Positions 36,742 through 45,566 of a stretch of DNA of 64,000 nt are shown here, one piece after another; the first letter of the stretch is position 1; each line of letters starts with the position of its first letter. A program made the position numbers and the translations under genes. This DNA is from Fluviispira multicolorata (GTDB lineage: Bacteria; Bdellovibrionota_B; Oligoflexia; Silvanigrellales; Silvanigrellaceae): NCBI RefSeq assembly GCF_009208585.1, contig NZ_WFLN01000007.1, positions 62,001 to 126,000 of the forward strand, read 5' to 3'. The notes under the pieces were generated by a model, which worked only from the letters and a program-made list of their open reading frames with translations, had not been told where the DNA came from and did not search any database.

Positions 36742-37179
36742 TGATTGAAACTCGCTTCGTTGAGTAAAAGTGTGGTTCTGTACTGCTTTTTTTCTTGCAG
36801 AGGCTCAGAAAGAGCTTAAAGTTCAATTTGATGGGTTTTGGGCTCATTCTCTTTGCAAGAACAAATGCCAAGAAAAGTATAGTCCGCTCTAGAAAAACGA
36901 ATCAGAATGATTTTTAATAGAGCTTTACATTCAAATGCTAAAATGTTTGGAATTCTAGTTTAGTTCAATGGGCTTATGCTAGGTTTCCAATTTTAGTGTT
37001 TTAAATGGAAAGTACTAGAAGTGCTTCAAGGCAACTTGCGCAGCATCATCAAAGACCAGCTTGAGAAGATGTTCAAATTCCGGTGCGTGAGCAATTGGTA
37101 GTGGAGCTTTATTTTTTAGTAAGAGCTTAAAGAGTGCTTTGGGGCAAAATACGAAACGGAAAAGTTGACGGAGTCAATA
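36742..37179 (+). other. Gene-free gap where rpsD is usually found
   Basis: There are 438 bases between rpsK and rpoA with no reading frame resembling S4 or any other protein. An 11-base direct repeat AGAGCTTAAAG occurs at 36811-36821 and 37122-37132, with related GAGCTTTA words near 36919 and 37103. I see no clear terminator or promoter. The gap is long for this otherwise tightly packed operon, which fits loss of a gene from this place. It may hold an internal promoter or leader for rpoA. Confidence 0.5.
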
Positions 37180-38169
37180 ATGCAGAGCAACTGGAAGGCG
37201 CTATTAAAGCCGCAGTTTATTGAAAAAGAAGATATTTCTTCTGCTTTTGGGAGATTTATAGCTAAGCCTCTAGAGCGTGGTTTTGGGACTACGTTAGGTA
37301 ACGCATTGCGTCGTGTTTTGCTTTCTTCTCTTCAAGGTGCTGCTGTCGTAGGTTTGCGCATTGAAGGAGTAGAGCATGAGTTTTCGACAGTTCCTGACGT
37401 TTCTGAAGATGTAACAGAGATTGTTTTGAATTTGAAAGCTTTGGATGTATGGCTTGATACAGAAGGTGAAAAGACTGCTGTTATCGATGTTGTTGGTCCA
37501 AAGGTTGTCAAAGGATCTGATATCATTTCAGATGGTTCACTACGAATTTTAAACCCTGACCACATTATTTGTACTGTGGGTGCGGGTGGTAAGTTTCGTG
37601 CCGAAATTACTGTGAGAACTGGTAAAGGTTATTTAACAAGCGATGCTGTTAAGGATGGTTTGCCATTAGGTGTTATCCCAATAGATGCTGTTTTCTCACC
37701 TGTTAAAAGAGTTAGCTTCAGTGTTGCTGACACACGTGTTGGTCAACGTTCTGACTTTAACAAACTTATTCTAGAAATTAGCACAAATGGTGCGGTGACC
37801 TCTGAAGATGCTTTGGCTTATGCGGCTAAAATCCTTAAAGATCAGCTATCCATTTTTATCAATTTTCAAGAAGCTGATGATGAAGTTCAAGTGATCGACT
37901 CAGTTCAGGTGGATGCTCGTTTGAATGAGAATCTCTATAAATCAGTTGATGAACTCGAACTTTCTGTGAGAGCTGCTAACTGTCTAGAAAATGCGGGTAT
38001 CCGTTACATCGGAGAACTTGTTATTAGAACTGAAGCTGAAATGCTTAAAACTAAGAATTTCGGTCGTAAAACTTTGAATGAAATCAAAGACCTTCTTGCT
38101 GAAATGGGACTTCACCTTGGCATGAAGATTGAGGGATTTGATCCCGCTAAATTAAGAGAAAGACTTTAA
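37180..38169 (+). CDS. rpoA: DNA-directed RNA polymerase alpha subunit
   Basis: Alpha nucleates core assembly and its C-terminal domain contacts UP elements and activators. The N-terminal domain shows [64 protein letters not shown]; the linker follows at about residue 235; the C-terminal domain has [58 protein letters not shown] 37180 with CGGAG upstream is preferred over TTG 37165. The 329-residue length is normal. Confidence 0.97.
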   Translation: MQSNWKALLKPQFIEKEDISSAFGRFIAKPLERGFGTTLGNALRRVLLSSLQGAAVVGLRIEGVEHEFSTVPDVSEDVTEIVLNLKALDVWLDTEGEKTAVIDVVGPKVVKGSDIISDGSLRILNPDHIICTVGAGGKFRAEITVRTGKGYLTSDAVKDGLPLGVIPIDAVFSPVKRVSFSVADTRVGQRSDFNKLILEISTNGAVTSEDALAYAAKILKDQLSIFINFQEADDEVQVIDSVQVDARLNENLYKSVDELELSVRAANCLENAGIRYIGELVIRTEAEMLKTKNFGRKTLNEIKDLLAEMGLHLGMKIEGFDPAKLRERL

Positions 38170-38194
38170 GTCTGATATTTAAGGATGGAAGAAC

Positions 38195-38587
38195 ATGAGA
38201 CATCGTTTGGCACATAGAAAGTTAAACAGAGATTCCGCAGGGCGTAAGGCTCTTCTTCGTGGTTTGGCAACACAGCTCATTGAACATGGCACATTAGTGA
38301 CTACAGTTGAGCGTGCAAAAGAGTTAAGAAAGGTTGTTGAACCTCTTGTAGCTCTTGCGCGTGTTGACAGCGTAACAAATAGAAGAAATGCTGCCGCAAC
38401 TCTTTACAGTAAAAAATCTGTTGGTGATCTTTTTAACAAAGTTGCTCCAGCAAATGCTGAAAGAAAAGGCGGTTATACACGCATCTTAAAACTTGGATTC
38501 CGTCCTGGTGACAATGCCAGAAGAGCTCTTATTGAGTTCGTAGAACCTAAGGCAATTAAGGCTGAAGTAGAAGCTGTTAACGCTTAA
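38195..38587 (+). CDS. rplQ: 50S ribosomal protein L17
   Basis: L17 is near the tunnel exit. The start MRHRLAHRKLNRDSAGRKALLRGLATQLIEHGTLVTTVERAKELRKVVEPL and the end GGYTRILKLGFRPGDNARRALIEFVE are characteristic. At 130 residues it is normal. It ends the long ribosomal block and is followed by a strong terminator. Confidence 0.97.
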   Translation: MRHRLAHRKLNRDSAGRKALLRGLATQLIEHGTLVTTVERAKELRKVVEPLVALARVDSVTNRRNAAATLYSKKSVGDLFNKVAPANAERKGGYTRILKLGFRPGDNARRALIEFVEPKAIKAEVEAVNA

Positions 38588-38655
38588 GTTTAGCTAAATT
38601 TATATATCATATCGTGCTACGAAGTTCTTTTCTTTTTTTTCGATATGCTACATGA

Positions 38656-38698
38656 AAAACTGAGAGGGATCTTAAACGATCTCTCTCAGTTTTTTTTT
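38656..38698 (+). terminator. Strong rho-independent terminator of the ribosomal block
   Basis: A 14-bp stem with one G-T pair (38658-38671 with 38678-38691) and a 6-base loop is followed by a run of T. It lies about 70 bases after rplQ and closes the S10-spc-alpha transcription unit. Confidence 0.92.
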
Positions 38699-38922
38699 AT
38701 TTAAATCTACTGTTGTAAAACTGTAAAGAATGAATTTTTTCTAAAGTAAATGCAGTAGATTTATAATGCAATTCAAATAGAATCTGTGGATGCATTAGAA
38801 GAACACAGACATTAAAAGAAAATAGACTTGGCTATCTTATAGCCGCCCCGGTGAATTTATTTGCAGTATAGAGTGACCAAGAGCCATCGTGTTGTCATTG
38901 ATTTCAAAAGTATGCTAGGAAT
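38699..38922. other. Non-coding stretch with two inverted repeats
   Basis: No gene is visible. An 11-bp inverted repeat has arms TAAATCTACTG (38702-38712) and CAGTAGATTTA (38753-38763), 40 bases apart. A compact hairpin GGCTAT-CTT-ATAGCC occupies 38830-38844; read on the minus strand it is followed by a T-rich stretch and could be a weak terminator for the next gene. Confidence 0.45.
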
Positions 38923-39303
38923 TTATGCACAGGTTTTCAGGTTGAGCATAAATATAGTTTTCCCATATTCGTTTTTACAAGCATTTTGGAGTTGGAGGTT
39001 ATCATTTTTACCTCTATCAATGATAAAATTGATTCTGCATAGAGATCTTACTTTTTGAATTTCCCAAGTACCAGTTACTGTTACATTGCCGCTTTCTAGA
39101 AATGCCCATTTTTTGTCTGCGGTGGAGCAATAAACCTTTGCAAGATCTGGCCCTGTTGTTTGTATAGTTGTATTAATTAATCCACACAATGTGGAGTAGT
39201 AAGTCATTGAACTATGCTCTTGGGTCGATAAGATTGAGCCGCAAAACAAAGATAGCTTAAGTAAAAAGAAAATATTTTTATGGACAGATTTTAAAATTAT
39301 CAT
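38923..39303 (-). CDS. Small exported cysteine-containing protein
   Basis: This 126-residue protein has a clear Sec signal peptide (basic start, hydrophobic FFLLKLSLFCGS, cleavage near residue 25-28). The mature part holds five cysteines spread over about 100 residues (STLCGL, VYCSTA, SLCRIN, NACKNE, KTCA), which suggests disulfide-stabilised periplasmic or secreted location. AAGGA precedes the ATG in the coding sense. I do not recognise a family. It lies just downstream of the next minus-strand exported protein and may be expressed independently. Confidence 0.7.
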   Translation of the reverse strand: MIILKSVHKNIFFLLKLSLFCGSILSTQEHSSMTYYSTLCGLINTTIQTTGPDLAKVYCSTADKKWAFLESGNVTVTGTWEIQKVRSLCRINFIIDRGKNDNLQLQNACKNEYGKTIFMLNLKTCA

Positions 39304-39564
39304 AAAATATCCTTATATAATAAGATCTGACACACAATTAAAAAATTTCTGTTACTTTTTAATAAAAAATAGAATATTATATATTGATTTAATAAAATAG
39401 GTTTTTAAAAAAAAATAGTTTTAAGTACAATATTTATGCGTTATGTAATGCAGCAGTTAAGAGTGTGATTTAGAGTGTAAAAATAAAATAAATATGATAA
39501 AAATTTAAGTATATATTTATATTTTTTCATAAGCACTGACAATACCATTTCAAGCTATAAGAAA

Positions 39565-40332
39565 TTAATGAAACCAAGGTCTAATGGAGTATCTTTTTAA
39601 AATATTTAACATCTCCCCTTTCTTTATCATTTCTTTAATCTGTGAGTTTAAGTGTTTTACCCTTTGAGTTGACTCAGGATTTTTTGGAGAAAAAGCAATA
39701 AATATGTTACCAACCTCGATGCATTTAACTTTTTCAATTTCATGAATTTCTGGGTGTTTCTTTAAAATATAATCAATGACATAAGAGTCTTCAACGATAA
39801 CATCCAAACGATTAGACATAAGTTTTAAAAGCATTCTTTCTTGCACATTTTCACCAAAGTGTTCTTCAATTTTGCTTTTGTTAGATAGATTTTTCTTAAT
39901 ATATTGGTTTAAGGCCGTATAGTATGAATAATCTTTAATGATTCCTAAAGTAACGTTGTTAAGCGAGTTCAATCCGTTGAATTTAAATTTAAATTTTTTT
40001 TGCGCATAATAGCAATTATCAGTTACGCCGAGTGGGCTGCTAAAAATAAAATCAGGAGCGTCCTCTTTTGTGGCTCCGACTAAAATTTCATTACTACCTT
40101 TACGAGTTTCAGAGATTGCTCTTGCCCAATTTATCAATTCATAGTTTATATGTTCTTTGCCAAAGGATTTTTGTAAAATTTCTATCATATAACCTGGTTT
40201 TTTATCATTGGGATTACAATTATATGGACACCAATAATCGCCTAGAACATTTAATTCTTTGCAATTTGCAGCTGAACTTATGCTGTTTACAATTAATAGA
40301 AAGAATGAACACTTAAAGATTGTTTTACCCAT
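39565..40332 (-). CDS. Extracellular solute-binding protein, family 3 type
   Basis: This 255-residue protein has a signal peptide (MGKTIFKCSFFLLIVNSISSAANC) and the layout of polar-amino-acid binding proteins: LGDYWCPYNC, PGYMIEILQKSF, a WARAISETRKGSNEILVGAT hinge segment, FIFSSPLG, and IKKGEMLNILKRYSIRPW at the end, typical of the last helix of SBP family 3. No permease or ATPase genes are adjacent, so it may serve as a sensor or stray binding protein rather than a transporter part. Two closely spaced Cys in the N-terminal part may form a disulfide. The ligand is unknown. Confidence 0.8.
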   Translation of the reverse strand: MGKTIFKCSFFLLIVNSISSAANCKELNVLGDYWCPYNCNPNDKKPGYMIEILQKSFGKEHINYELINWARAISETRKGSNEILVGATKEDAPDFIFSSPLGVTDNCYYAQKKFKFKFNGLNSLNNVTLGIIKDYSYYTALNQYIKKNLSNKSKIEEHFGENVQERMLLKLMSNRLDVIVEDSYVIDYILKKHPEIHEIEKVKCIEVGNIFIAFSPKNPESTQRVKHLNSQIKEMIKKGEMLNILKRYSIRPWFH

Positions 40333-40471
40333 AAAAACCCTTTCAATTTATAATATGAAACTAATAATATTTTATCATAAAATAATTTTACTGTGTCTTA
40401 TATTGATAATATGCTTTATAACTTTTAACTCTATAGAAGTAAATAATTATGAAAGAAATATATTAAATTAT

Positions 40472-40755
40472 GTGAACTGTATTGCCTTGTGAGTACTTAG
40501 TATTTTACACACTACATTTGCAAATGCAAAAGAAGAACGAGCAAAAGAACAGATAAAGGATGCTTTTGTTCCTAATTTAGCTCATGAAAAAATTATAGTA
40601 TTCAAAATTGATAAAGAGCAAATTTATGAAAAGTTAAAAAAGATTGTTGCGCACATGTTTCAATCTGTCGTAAAAATGGGGAGGTGTCGCGTCTAAGAAT
40701 TGCTAAGCACCGCGCTTTGGCAAAAATTAATGGATCAAAGGAAGTGAAAGTTTGA
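40472..40755 (+). pseudogene. Broken gene for a small secreted protein
   Basis: Reading from GTG 40472 gives a signal-peptide-like start interrupted by TGA at 40490-40492 (a TGG-to-TGA change would restore Trp). It continues VLSILHTTFANA, a plausible cleavage site, then a charged mature protein (KEERAKEQIKDAF, HEKIIVFKIDKEQIYEKLKK). At 40672-40676 an A5 run appears one A short: restoring it continues the protein as VKNGEVSRLRIAKHRALAK to a stop at 40755. One nonsense change and one frameshift in an otherwise protein-like sequence point to a recently inactivated gene. The family is unknown. Confidence 0.45.
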
Positions 40756-40825
40756 AAAAGAGTGAGAAAAAAATTGTCTTTTCTGGCGGGCCAAGGGTGT
40801 AGAAAATTAAAAGATAGAACTCTCT

Positions 40826-41548
40826 CTATATAACTTTCGCAGCAAAACCACCATCTACATTTAGAATTGTTCCTGTCATATAGGAGGCGGCATTGGATAT
40901 AAGAAACTGCAGCGCTCCTAAAATTTCGCTTGGAGTGCCAGGTCGTTTAATAATGCTATTATGAAACATAATTTCTTTATTTGCTTTTTCATAGCTCTCA
41001 ATGTTTCGTTCAACTGCAATATAGCCTGGAGATATGCCATTGACACGAATTCCTAGCTTACCGAATTCCAGCGCTTGAAATCGGGTTAAGTGTTCAGCAG
41101 CGGCCTTTGAAATGGAATACATTCCATAGTTTTCTTTGGTTAAGTAAGCCATTCCAGAAATAATATTTACAATACAAGAACCATTTTGCATTTTATTGAC
41201 AAGCAAATTGGATAATTTAATGATGCTATTGACATTGGTCTGCATTGTTTCGTTAAATGAGTTGTCTGTAATTTCCTGCAAAGGAGATTTAGGAACAATG
41301 CCTGCGCAATTTATGAGCACGTCGACTTTGTCAGTATGAAATGGTTTTGGATTTTTAATATCCATAATTTCAAAGCGGAATTTAGTATTAAATTTGAGTA
41401 ATTCTTTTTCTAAAGCTTTTGCTTTTATTTCATCTTTGGCAATAAGAATAAGTTCGCACTTTTGTTCAGCAAGAAAAAGGGCAAAGCTCTTGCCTATTCC
41501 CGATGTTGCTCCCGATAAAACTATTTTTTTACCACTGATGTTAAACAT
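40826..41548 (-). CDS. Short-chain dehydrogenase/reductase
   Basis: This 240-residue classical SDR has the cofactor motif TSGIG within GATSGIGKSFALFL, NCAG at about residue 84, the catalytic Ser in IISGMAYL and the YxxxK pair in YSISKAA, then RVNGISPGYI and TGTILNVDGGF at the C-terminus. The family includes FabG-like 3-oxoacyl-ACP reductases and sugar dehydrogenases; substrate cannot be read from the sequence. An SDR gene fragment lies immediately upstream in the same orientation, separated by a perfect hairpin. Confidence 0.88.
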   Translation of the reverse strand: MFNISGKKIVLSGATSGIGKSFALFLAEQKCELILIAKDEIKAKALEKELLKFNTKFRFEIMDIKNPKPFHTDKVDVLINCAGIVPKSPLQEITDNSFNETMQTNVNSIIKLSNLLVNKMQNGSCIVNIISGMAYLTKENYGMYSISKAAAEHLTRFQALEFGKLGIRVNGISPGYIAVERNIESYEKANKEIMFHNSIIKRPGTPSEILGALQFLISNAASYMTGTILNVDGGFAAKVI

Positions 41549-41581
41549 ATTTAAACCTCGCTATTGTGATAATATATTTTA

Positions 41582-41621
41582 ATTAGGGTGTGTTCTCAGA
41601 TATTTGAGAACACACCCTAAT
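41582..41621. repeat. Perfect 17-bp inverted repeat
   Basis: The arms at 41582-41598 and 41605-41621 are exact inverted copies (ATTAGGGTGTGTTCTCA and its complement) with a 6-base loop. No T-run follows directly on either strand. The right arm overlaps the 3' end of the SDR fragment. It could be a transcription hairpin or a pair of mobile-element ends left at a rearrangement point; the adjacent truncated gene favours the second. Confidence 0.8.
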
Positions 41622-41865
41622 ATTGAAATTTTTTTTCTGGTTTAGAAAACGAACTTACAAAAATCCAAATATAAGCAAAAGAATTCGCTGATCCAGGACA
41701 AACTGCATTTATTCGAATGCCAAGAGGCGCAACCTCAAGTGCTAAGCTTTTTGTCAGACCTAAAACTGCATGTTTACTTGCAATATAATGGCGGCCAATT
41801 GGGAAACCAATGTGTCCACTTATAGATGATATATTTATAAAATTACCTGTTTGATGCTTTTTCAT
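41617..41865 (-). pseudogene. Fragment of an SDR-family gene
   Basis: The 82-codon frame carries only the middle of an SDR: GNFINISSISGHIGFPIGRHYIASKHAVLGLTKSLALEVAPLGIRINAVCPG, including the YxxxK catalytic pair. The N-terminal nucleotide-binding half is missing (a stop codon lies just upstream in frame). After NAVCPG the sequence changes to an unrelated tail and runs into the 17-bp hairpin. This is a truncated remnant, about a quarter of a normal gene, next to an intact SDR. Confidence 0.75.
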
Positions 41866-41938
41866 TTGTAAAATTTCATTTTTCCATTAAGAATGGGGTC
41901 TAATTGAATTGATTTTTTTTGGGGATTCTCAAAAAAAA

Positions 41939-44900
41939 TCAAGAAGAAACTTTTTTACAGTCTTTTAATATCTGTTCAAAAATTCCTGAAACTTCGAATT
42001 CTGCAATGGAATCTTTTTTTGCAGCAAGAATATCTCTTTGCATTTTAACTCCATCACGACAACTTGGGCATCCTGTAACAACTGCACTTGGAGGTTCTTC
42101 TCTAATCTGTTCGAAAAGTTTTTCAGAAATCTTTGTGCCTATTTTGGGATGCTTCAAGCGGCCTGTTCCAGATAACCCACAGCATCTATCATATGATGCA
42201 ACTCCTGTGTAATACATTTTGAGTAATTCAATTTGAGCTTGTGTTGCTGCCTTTGTGTTATGACATGGAACTTTAAGACCAACCGTTTTAGTTACTTTAT
42301 TAAGTGTAATTGTTTCTTCACTTATTTTGATGTTTTCTGTTTTTGATTTTTTGATTAAACTCATTGCAAGCTCTGCTGTATCTTGAATGTCAAAATCAAT
42401 TAATTTCATATTAAAATCATCAGGAATTTTTGATCGAATTCTAATTTGTTCCATAATGCTTTCGCTTTTTAAAAGCTCTCTCATCTCTTTAATTGCTTCG
42501 CAACAAGTGGGGCAATTTGAAAATACAATAAATTTTGGAATTTCATGAAAAGAGTCTTTGCACTCTTGAATGAGGCGATTGATACATTTCGCAATTTCAA
42601 TTAGACTTAATATTTGACTTTGCTTAGCCCTTTCATGCAATCCGTCGGCTTCAAATGGAAATCCACAACACATTTTCTTTTCTAAATCGACAATACGTGA
42701 ATTTAGTACGCTTTTAAAATATTCATCTACACTTGTTGTTGCTTCAGGTTTTCCAAACGTATCCATGCAGCCACGATAACGGATATAAACGGTTTCTTTA
42801 TCTAATAAATCGTTGGCAATGAAGTTGTCTGTCCCAACATCTTTAGAAATAATGACAAAATTATCTTGATCCTCAATTTTTGCACCTTCATTTACGGGTT
42901 CATAATGAGCAAAAGCAAGTGTGGGAGGAACAGTGTAGGATTTTATCCAATCGGGTATAAAAGAAAGCTTGCGAATGAAATAAAGAAATGGGGCTCCAAG
43001 AAAAATAAAGAAAGCGACAAGACGATATGTAATGGATTTAAAAAAGTCTTCTCCCATTAATCTTTCATAAATAAATCCCCAAAGTTTAGAACCCATGGAA
43101 GGAAGTTTACCCATTTTATGATAAGCACGCATGAGAGGGTGGATTTCAATATCTACAGGACAAGCCTTATCGCATTTTCGACAGTAGAAGCATTTTGAAA
43201 GCAAAGATGCACTTTCTTTCATCATTTGTGCAGTTACTTTAAATATTTTTTCAACCGCATTTTTATCTTCAGTTTGCTCTGCTGCACGACGTATATGAGT
43301 TATTTTTTCCATAAACATAAGAATATTACGTTTACTTGGCAATACTGACTGTTTACTTTTGCGTCTATTTTCTCTTTCAAGTTCGTGTTCAGCATCAATT
43401 ACAGGACATACTTTACAACTGTTGCAGCGCGTACATCTTTGACCTTCAAGTACAGCGTAGTTTTCTGCTGCTAGTAAGGAAAGTGAAGAATCTACTAATT
43501 CAGAGTTTTCAACATTTTGTATTTTCCTAGTTTTTGCAAGTGAATCAAGAATAAATTTAGCACTTGTATTTAAGAGACGAGCTCTTAAAGCTCTTGAGTG
43601 GCTTGTTCTTAAAAATAAAGTTTCAGGATTAAATAGATCTTTTTCATCGAGAGTATCTTTTACAGCACACATTCTTTTGAAGTCATTTTCAGGAATATAG
43701 TTTAACCATAAAAAAGGCGCTTTTCCTGCCACCCCGTGCTCTCCTGTAAAGCGCGCACTGCCATGTTTATCATTTGCAGGAGCTAAGCTTTGAGCTTTGC
43801 CTATAACATTTTCTAAATAATCCCATGCAATATCTGCTTGTTCTTCATCATAAAGATCAAATCCGCCAATATTCCAGTGAATAATTGCAGTGTGATTTGG
43901 AGTGAGGTGGCCAAAAAGCACATCTTGTTTTTGTGTGGCACGTGCACGCGGATTTGTCCCAGCAACAATTTTTAAAACTTCACCTAAATATTCAGTACGA
44001 ATTTCCATGTCTGTTTTACATTTTGTCCGCAATTTTTTAGGAAGTTCTTCACGAGGTTTACGCAAAACTTCAAACTGATCTATTCCTTCACTTTGTAAAA
44101 GAACATTTGTTTTTTCCATTTTAATTAAAACATCAGTTACTTTATAGCCGTTCTTTAGCATCTCTTCATGCGCCATTTTTTCATTGAGCATATGACGTAA
44201 AGCGCATTCTTCTTTATTATTACCTTCAACAGCTAAAATAATTACAGCTTCATCTTCATTTGAAAAGACTGTGGGAAAATCATGAATTAAGAATCTTTTA
44301 ATACTTTGACCTGAAATAAATTCGAAATATTCAGGTTGTTCATTTTTGGGAAGTTTTTTTATAGCGCGTGTTGCACACATTGCGGCATCAACATTATTAA
44401 AATGCCAGCGTGAAGCTTGTAGCCATTCAAGTGGTTTGTCAATTTCAAAGGTTACTTCATAAATAAAACCTGTGCTTCCTTCAGCACCTACAAATGCTGA
44501 AATGGGTAAAGTCGGAGAATCCTCCATTGTGTCAATATGTGATGTTCCTTTTTTAATTTGCTCTGCTTTTTGGGCAAGCATATTTGCATTTGCCTTCATG
44601 CCTTGTAAAGGAATAACAACGCCAGTTGAATTGGGAGTGATACAGGCTTTTAATTTTTTTCTTTTTAATTCGAAATATATACTTTCAAATTCTTTTGTAT
44701 TTTCAATACTAAAAAATTTTCTTGCTAATAAGAAAGGTTCATTGTTAATGCAATCCGTTTCGAATTTATCGGCAGCAAAGCATAGAGCAGTTCCGTCTGA
44801 AGTAACAGCTCTACCATGTAAAATTACTTCAAATGCTTTGCGTCCTCCGTTACTTCCTGTGGCTGCAATTCCTCCTGTTGCAGCGCGAGGAGTATTTGGA

Positions 44901-45556
44901 TCACAACGTAAAACAAATCCTCTTTTTGCAAGATAGGCAACAAGATCTTTAAATGGAACTCCTGACCCAACAGATACTTCAAATTTCCCTTCTGTTCTAC
45001 GGCTTGGTTTTATTTCAGATATATGATCAATTCCTCTAAGGCTTATGGTTACAGCGGGAGCCATTGGAGTTACTCCCATATTGTATCCACCACCTTCACC
45101 ATAAGGAATCATGGGAATATTGTGATTATAAAATAAAGTAACAATTTTTTGTAATGCTTCGCTAGAATAAATATGAATTACAGCTTCAGTTATAAGTGCT
45201 CTATGCTCCATACTATCAGCAGAAAATGCTTCTCTGTCTAGCCAAAGTGCAGAAAAATTTCCTTCACCTACAATTTCAATAATTCGATTTTGTAAAGTTT
45301 TTAATTTATTTCTAATTTCAAATGTTTTTTCAACTCGTTTGTTGATAAAATTAAAAAGATCTTCATTTAACTCTTGCTTCATAAGTGGCAATATTGAATT
45401 TGCATATTCATTTCGCGTAATGAGGCTAGGTAAAAAAGTATGTTTACCTGAAGTATCAACACCTAATTTCTTATATAATTTTTTAGCAGCTTCATTAGGC
45501 ATAGGAGGCATGAGACCGGCTATATCAAGCCAGTTATCAATTTCCTGTGTGTTCAT
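41939..45556 (-). CDS. Fused FAD-linked oxidase / Fe-S oxidoreductase (GlcD-GlcF-like)
   Basis: The 1205-residue protein joins a VAO-type FAD domain (about residues 90-350, YGEGGGYNMGVTPMAP) and FAD-oxidase C-terminal domain (to about 640, ending in GEHGVAGKAP and the FNPETLF motif) to an iron-sulfur half. Two CxxCxxCxxxCP-type clusters occur near residues 708 (CTRCNSCKVCPV) and 790 (CFYCRKCDKACPV), and two CCG domains near 960 (CCGFPFEADG) and 1124 (CCGLSGTG). A hydrophobic segment near 850 may be membrane-associated. The architecture resembles glycolate or D-lactate dehydrogenases passing electrons to quinones; the substrate is not determined. AAAGGAGAT precedes the ATG. It is 10 bases downstream of the RelA/SpoT-like gene. 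Confidence 0.88.
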   Translation of the reverse strand: MNTQEIDNWLDIAGLMPPMPNEAAKKLYKKLGVDTSGKHTFLPSLITRNEYANSILPLMKQELNEDLFNFINKRVEKTFEIRNKLKTLQNRIIEIVGEGNFSALWLDREAFSADSMEHRALITEAVIHIYSSEALQKIVTLFYNHNIPMIPYGEGGGYNMGVTPMAPAVTISLRGIDHISEIKPSRRTEGKFEVSVGSGVPFKDLVAYLAKRGFVLRCDPNTPRAATGGIAATGSNGGRKAFEVILHGRAVTSDGTALCFAADKFETDCINNEPFLLARKFFSIENTKEFESIYFELKRKKLKACITPNSTGVVIPLQGMKANANMLAQKAEQIKKGTSHIDTMEDSPTLPISAFVGAEGSTGFIYEVTFEIDKPLEWLQASRWHFNNVDAAMCATRAIKKLPKNEQPEYFEFISGQSIKRFLIHDFPTVFSNEDEAVIILAVEGNNKEECALRHMLNEKMAHEEMLKNGYKVTDVLIKMEKTNVLLQSEGIDQFEVLRKPREELPKKLRTKCKTDMEIRTEYLGEVLKIVAGTNPRARATQKQDVLFGHLTPNHTAIIHWNIGGFDLYDEEQADIAWDYLENVIGKAQSLAPANDKHGSARFTGEHGVAGKAPFLWLNYIPENDFKRMCAVKDTLDEKDLFNPETLFLRTSHSRALRARLLNTSAKFILDSLAKTRKIQNVENSELVDSSLSLLAAENYAVLEGQRCTRCNSCKVCPVIDAEHELERENRRKSKQSVLPSKRNILMFMEKITHIRRAAEQTEDKNAVEKIFKVTAQMMKESASLLSKCFYCRKCDKACPVDIEIHPLMRAYHKMGKLPSMGSKLWGFIYERLMGEDFFKSITYRLVAFFIFLGAPFLYFIRKLSFIPDWIKSYTVPPTLAFAHYEPVNEGAKIEDQDNFVIISKDVGTDNFIANDLLDKETVYIRYRGCMDTFGKPEATTSVDEYFKSVLNSRIVDLEKKMCCGFPFEADGLHERAKQSQILSLIEIAKCINRLIQECKDSFHEIPKFIVFSNCPTCCEAIKEMRELLKSESIMEQIRIRSKIPDDFNMKLIDFDIQDTAELAMSLIKKSKTENIKISEETITLNKVTKTVGLKVPCHNTKAATQAQIELLKMYYTGVASYDRCCGLSGTGRLKHPKIGTKISEKLFEQIREEPPSAVVTGCPSCRDGVKMQRDILAAKKDSIAEFEVSGIFEQILKDCKKVSS

Positions 45557-45566
45557 TTTATCTCCT

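Noticed and set aside
40355..40492. 45-codon hydrophobic ORF upstream of the broken secreted-protein gene
   Set aside because: It is AT-driven hydrophobic sequence with no ribosome-binding site; the segment is better explained as leader plus interrupted signal peptide of the pseudogene.
41582..41621. Reading the 17-bp hairpin as an ordinary terminator
   Set aside because: No T-run follows the stem directly on either strand and it lies at a gene break; it is kept as a repeat instead.
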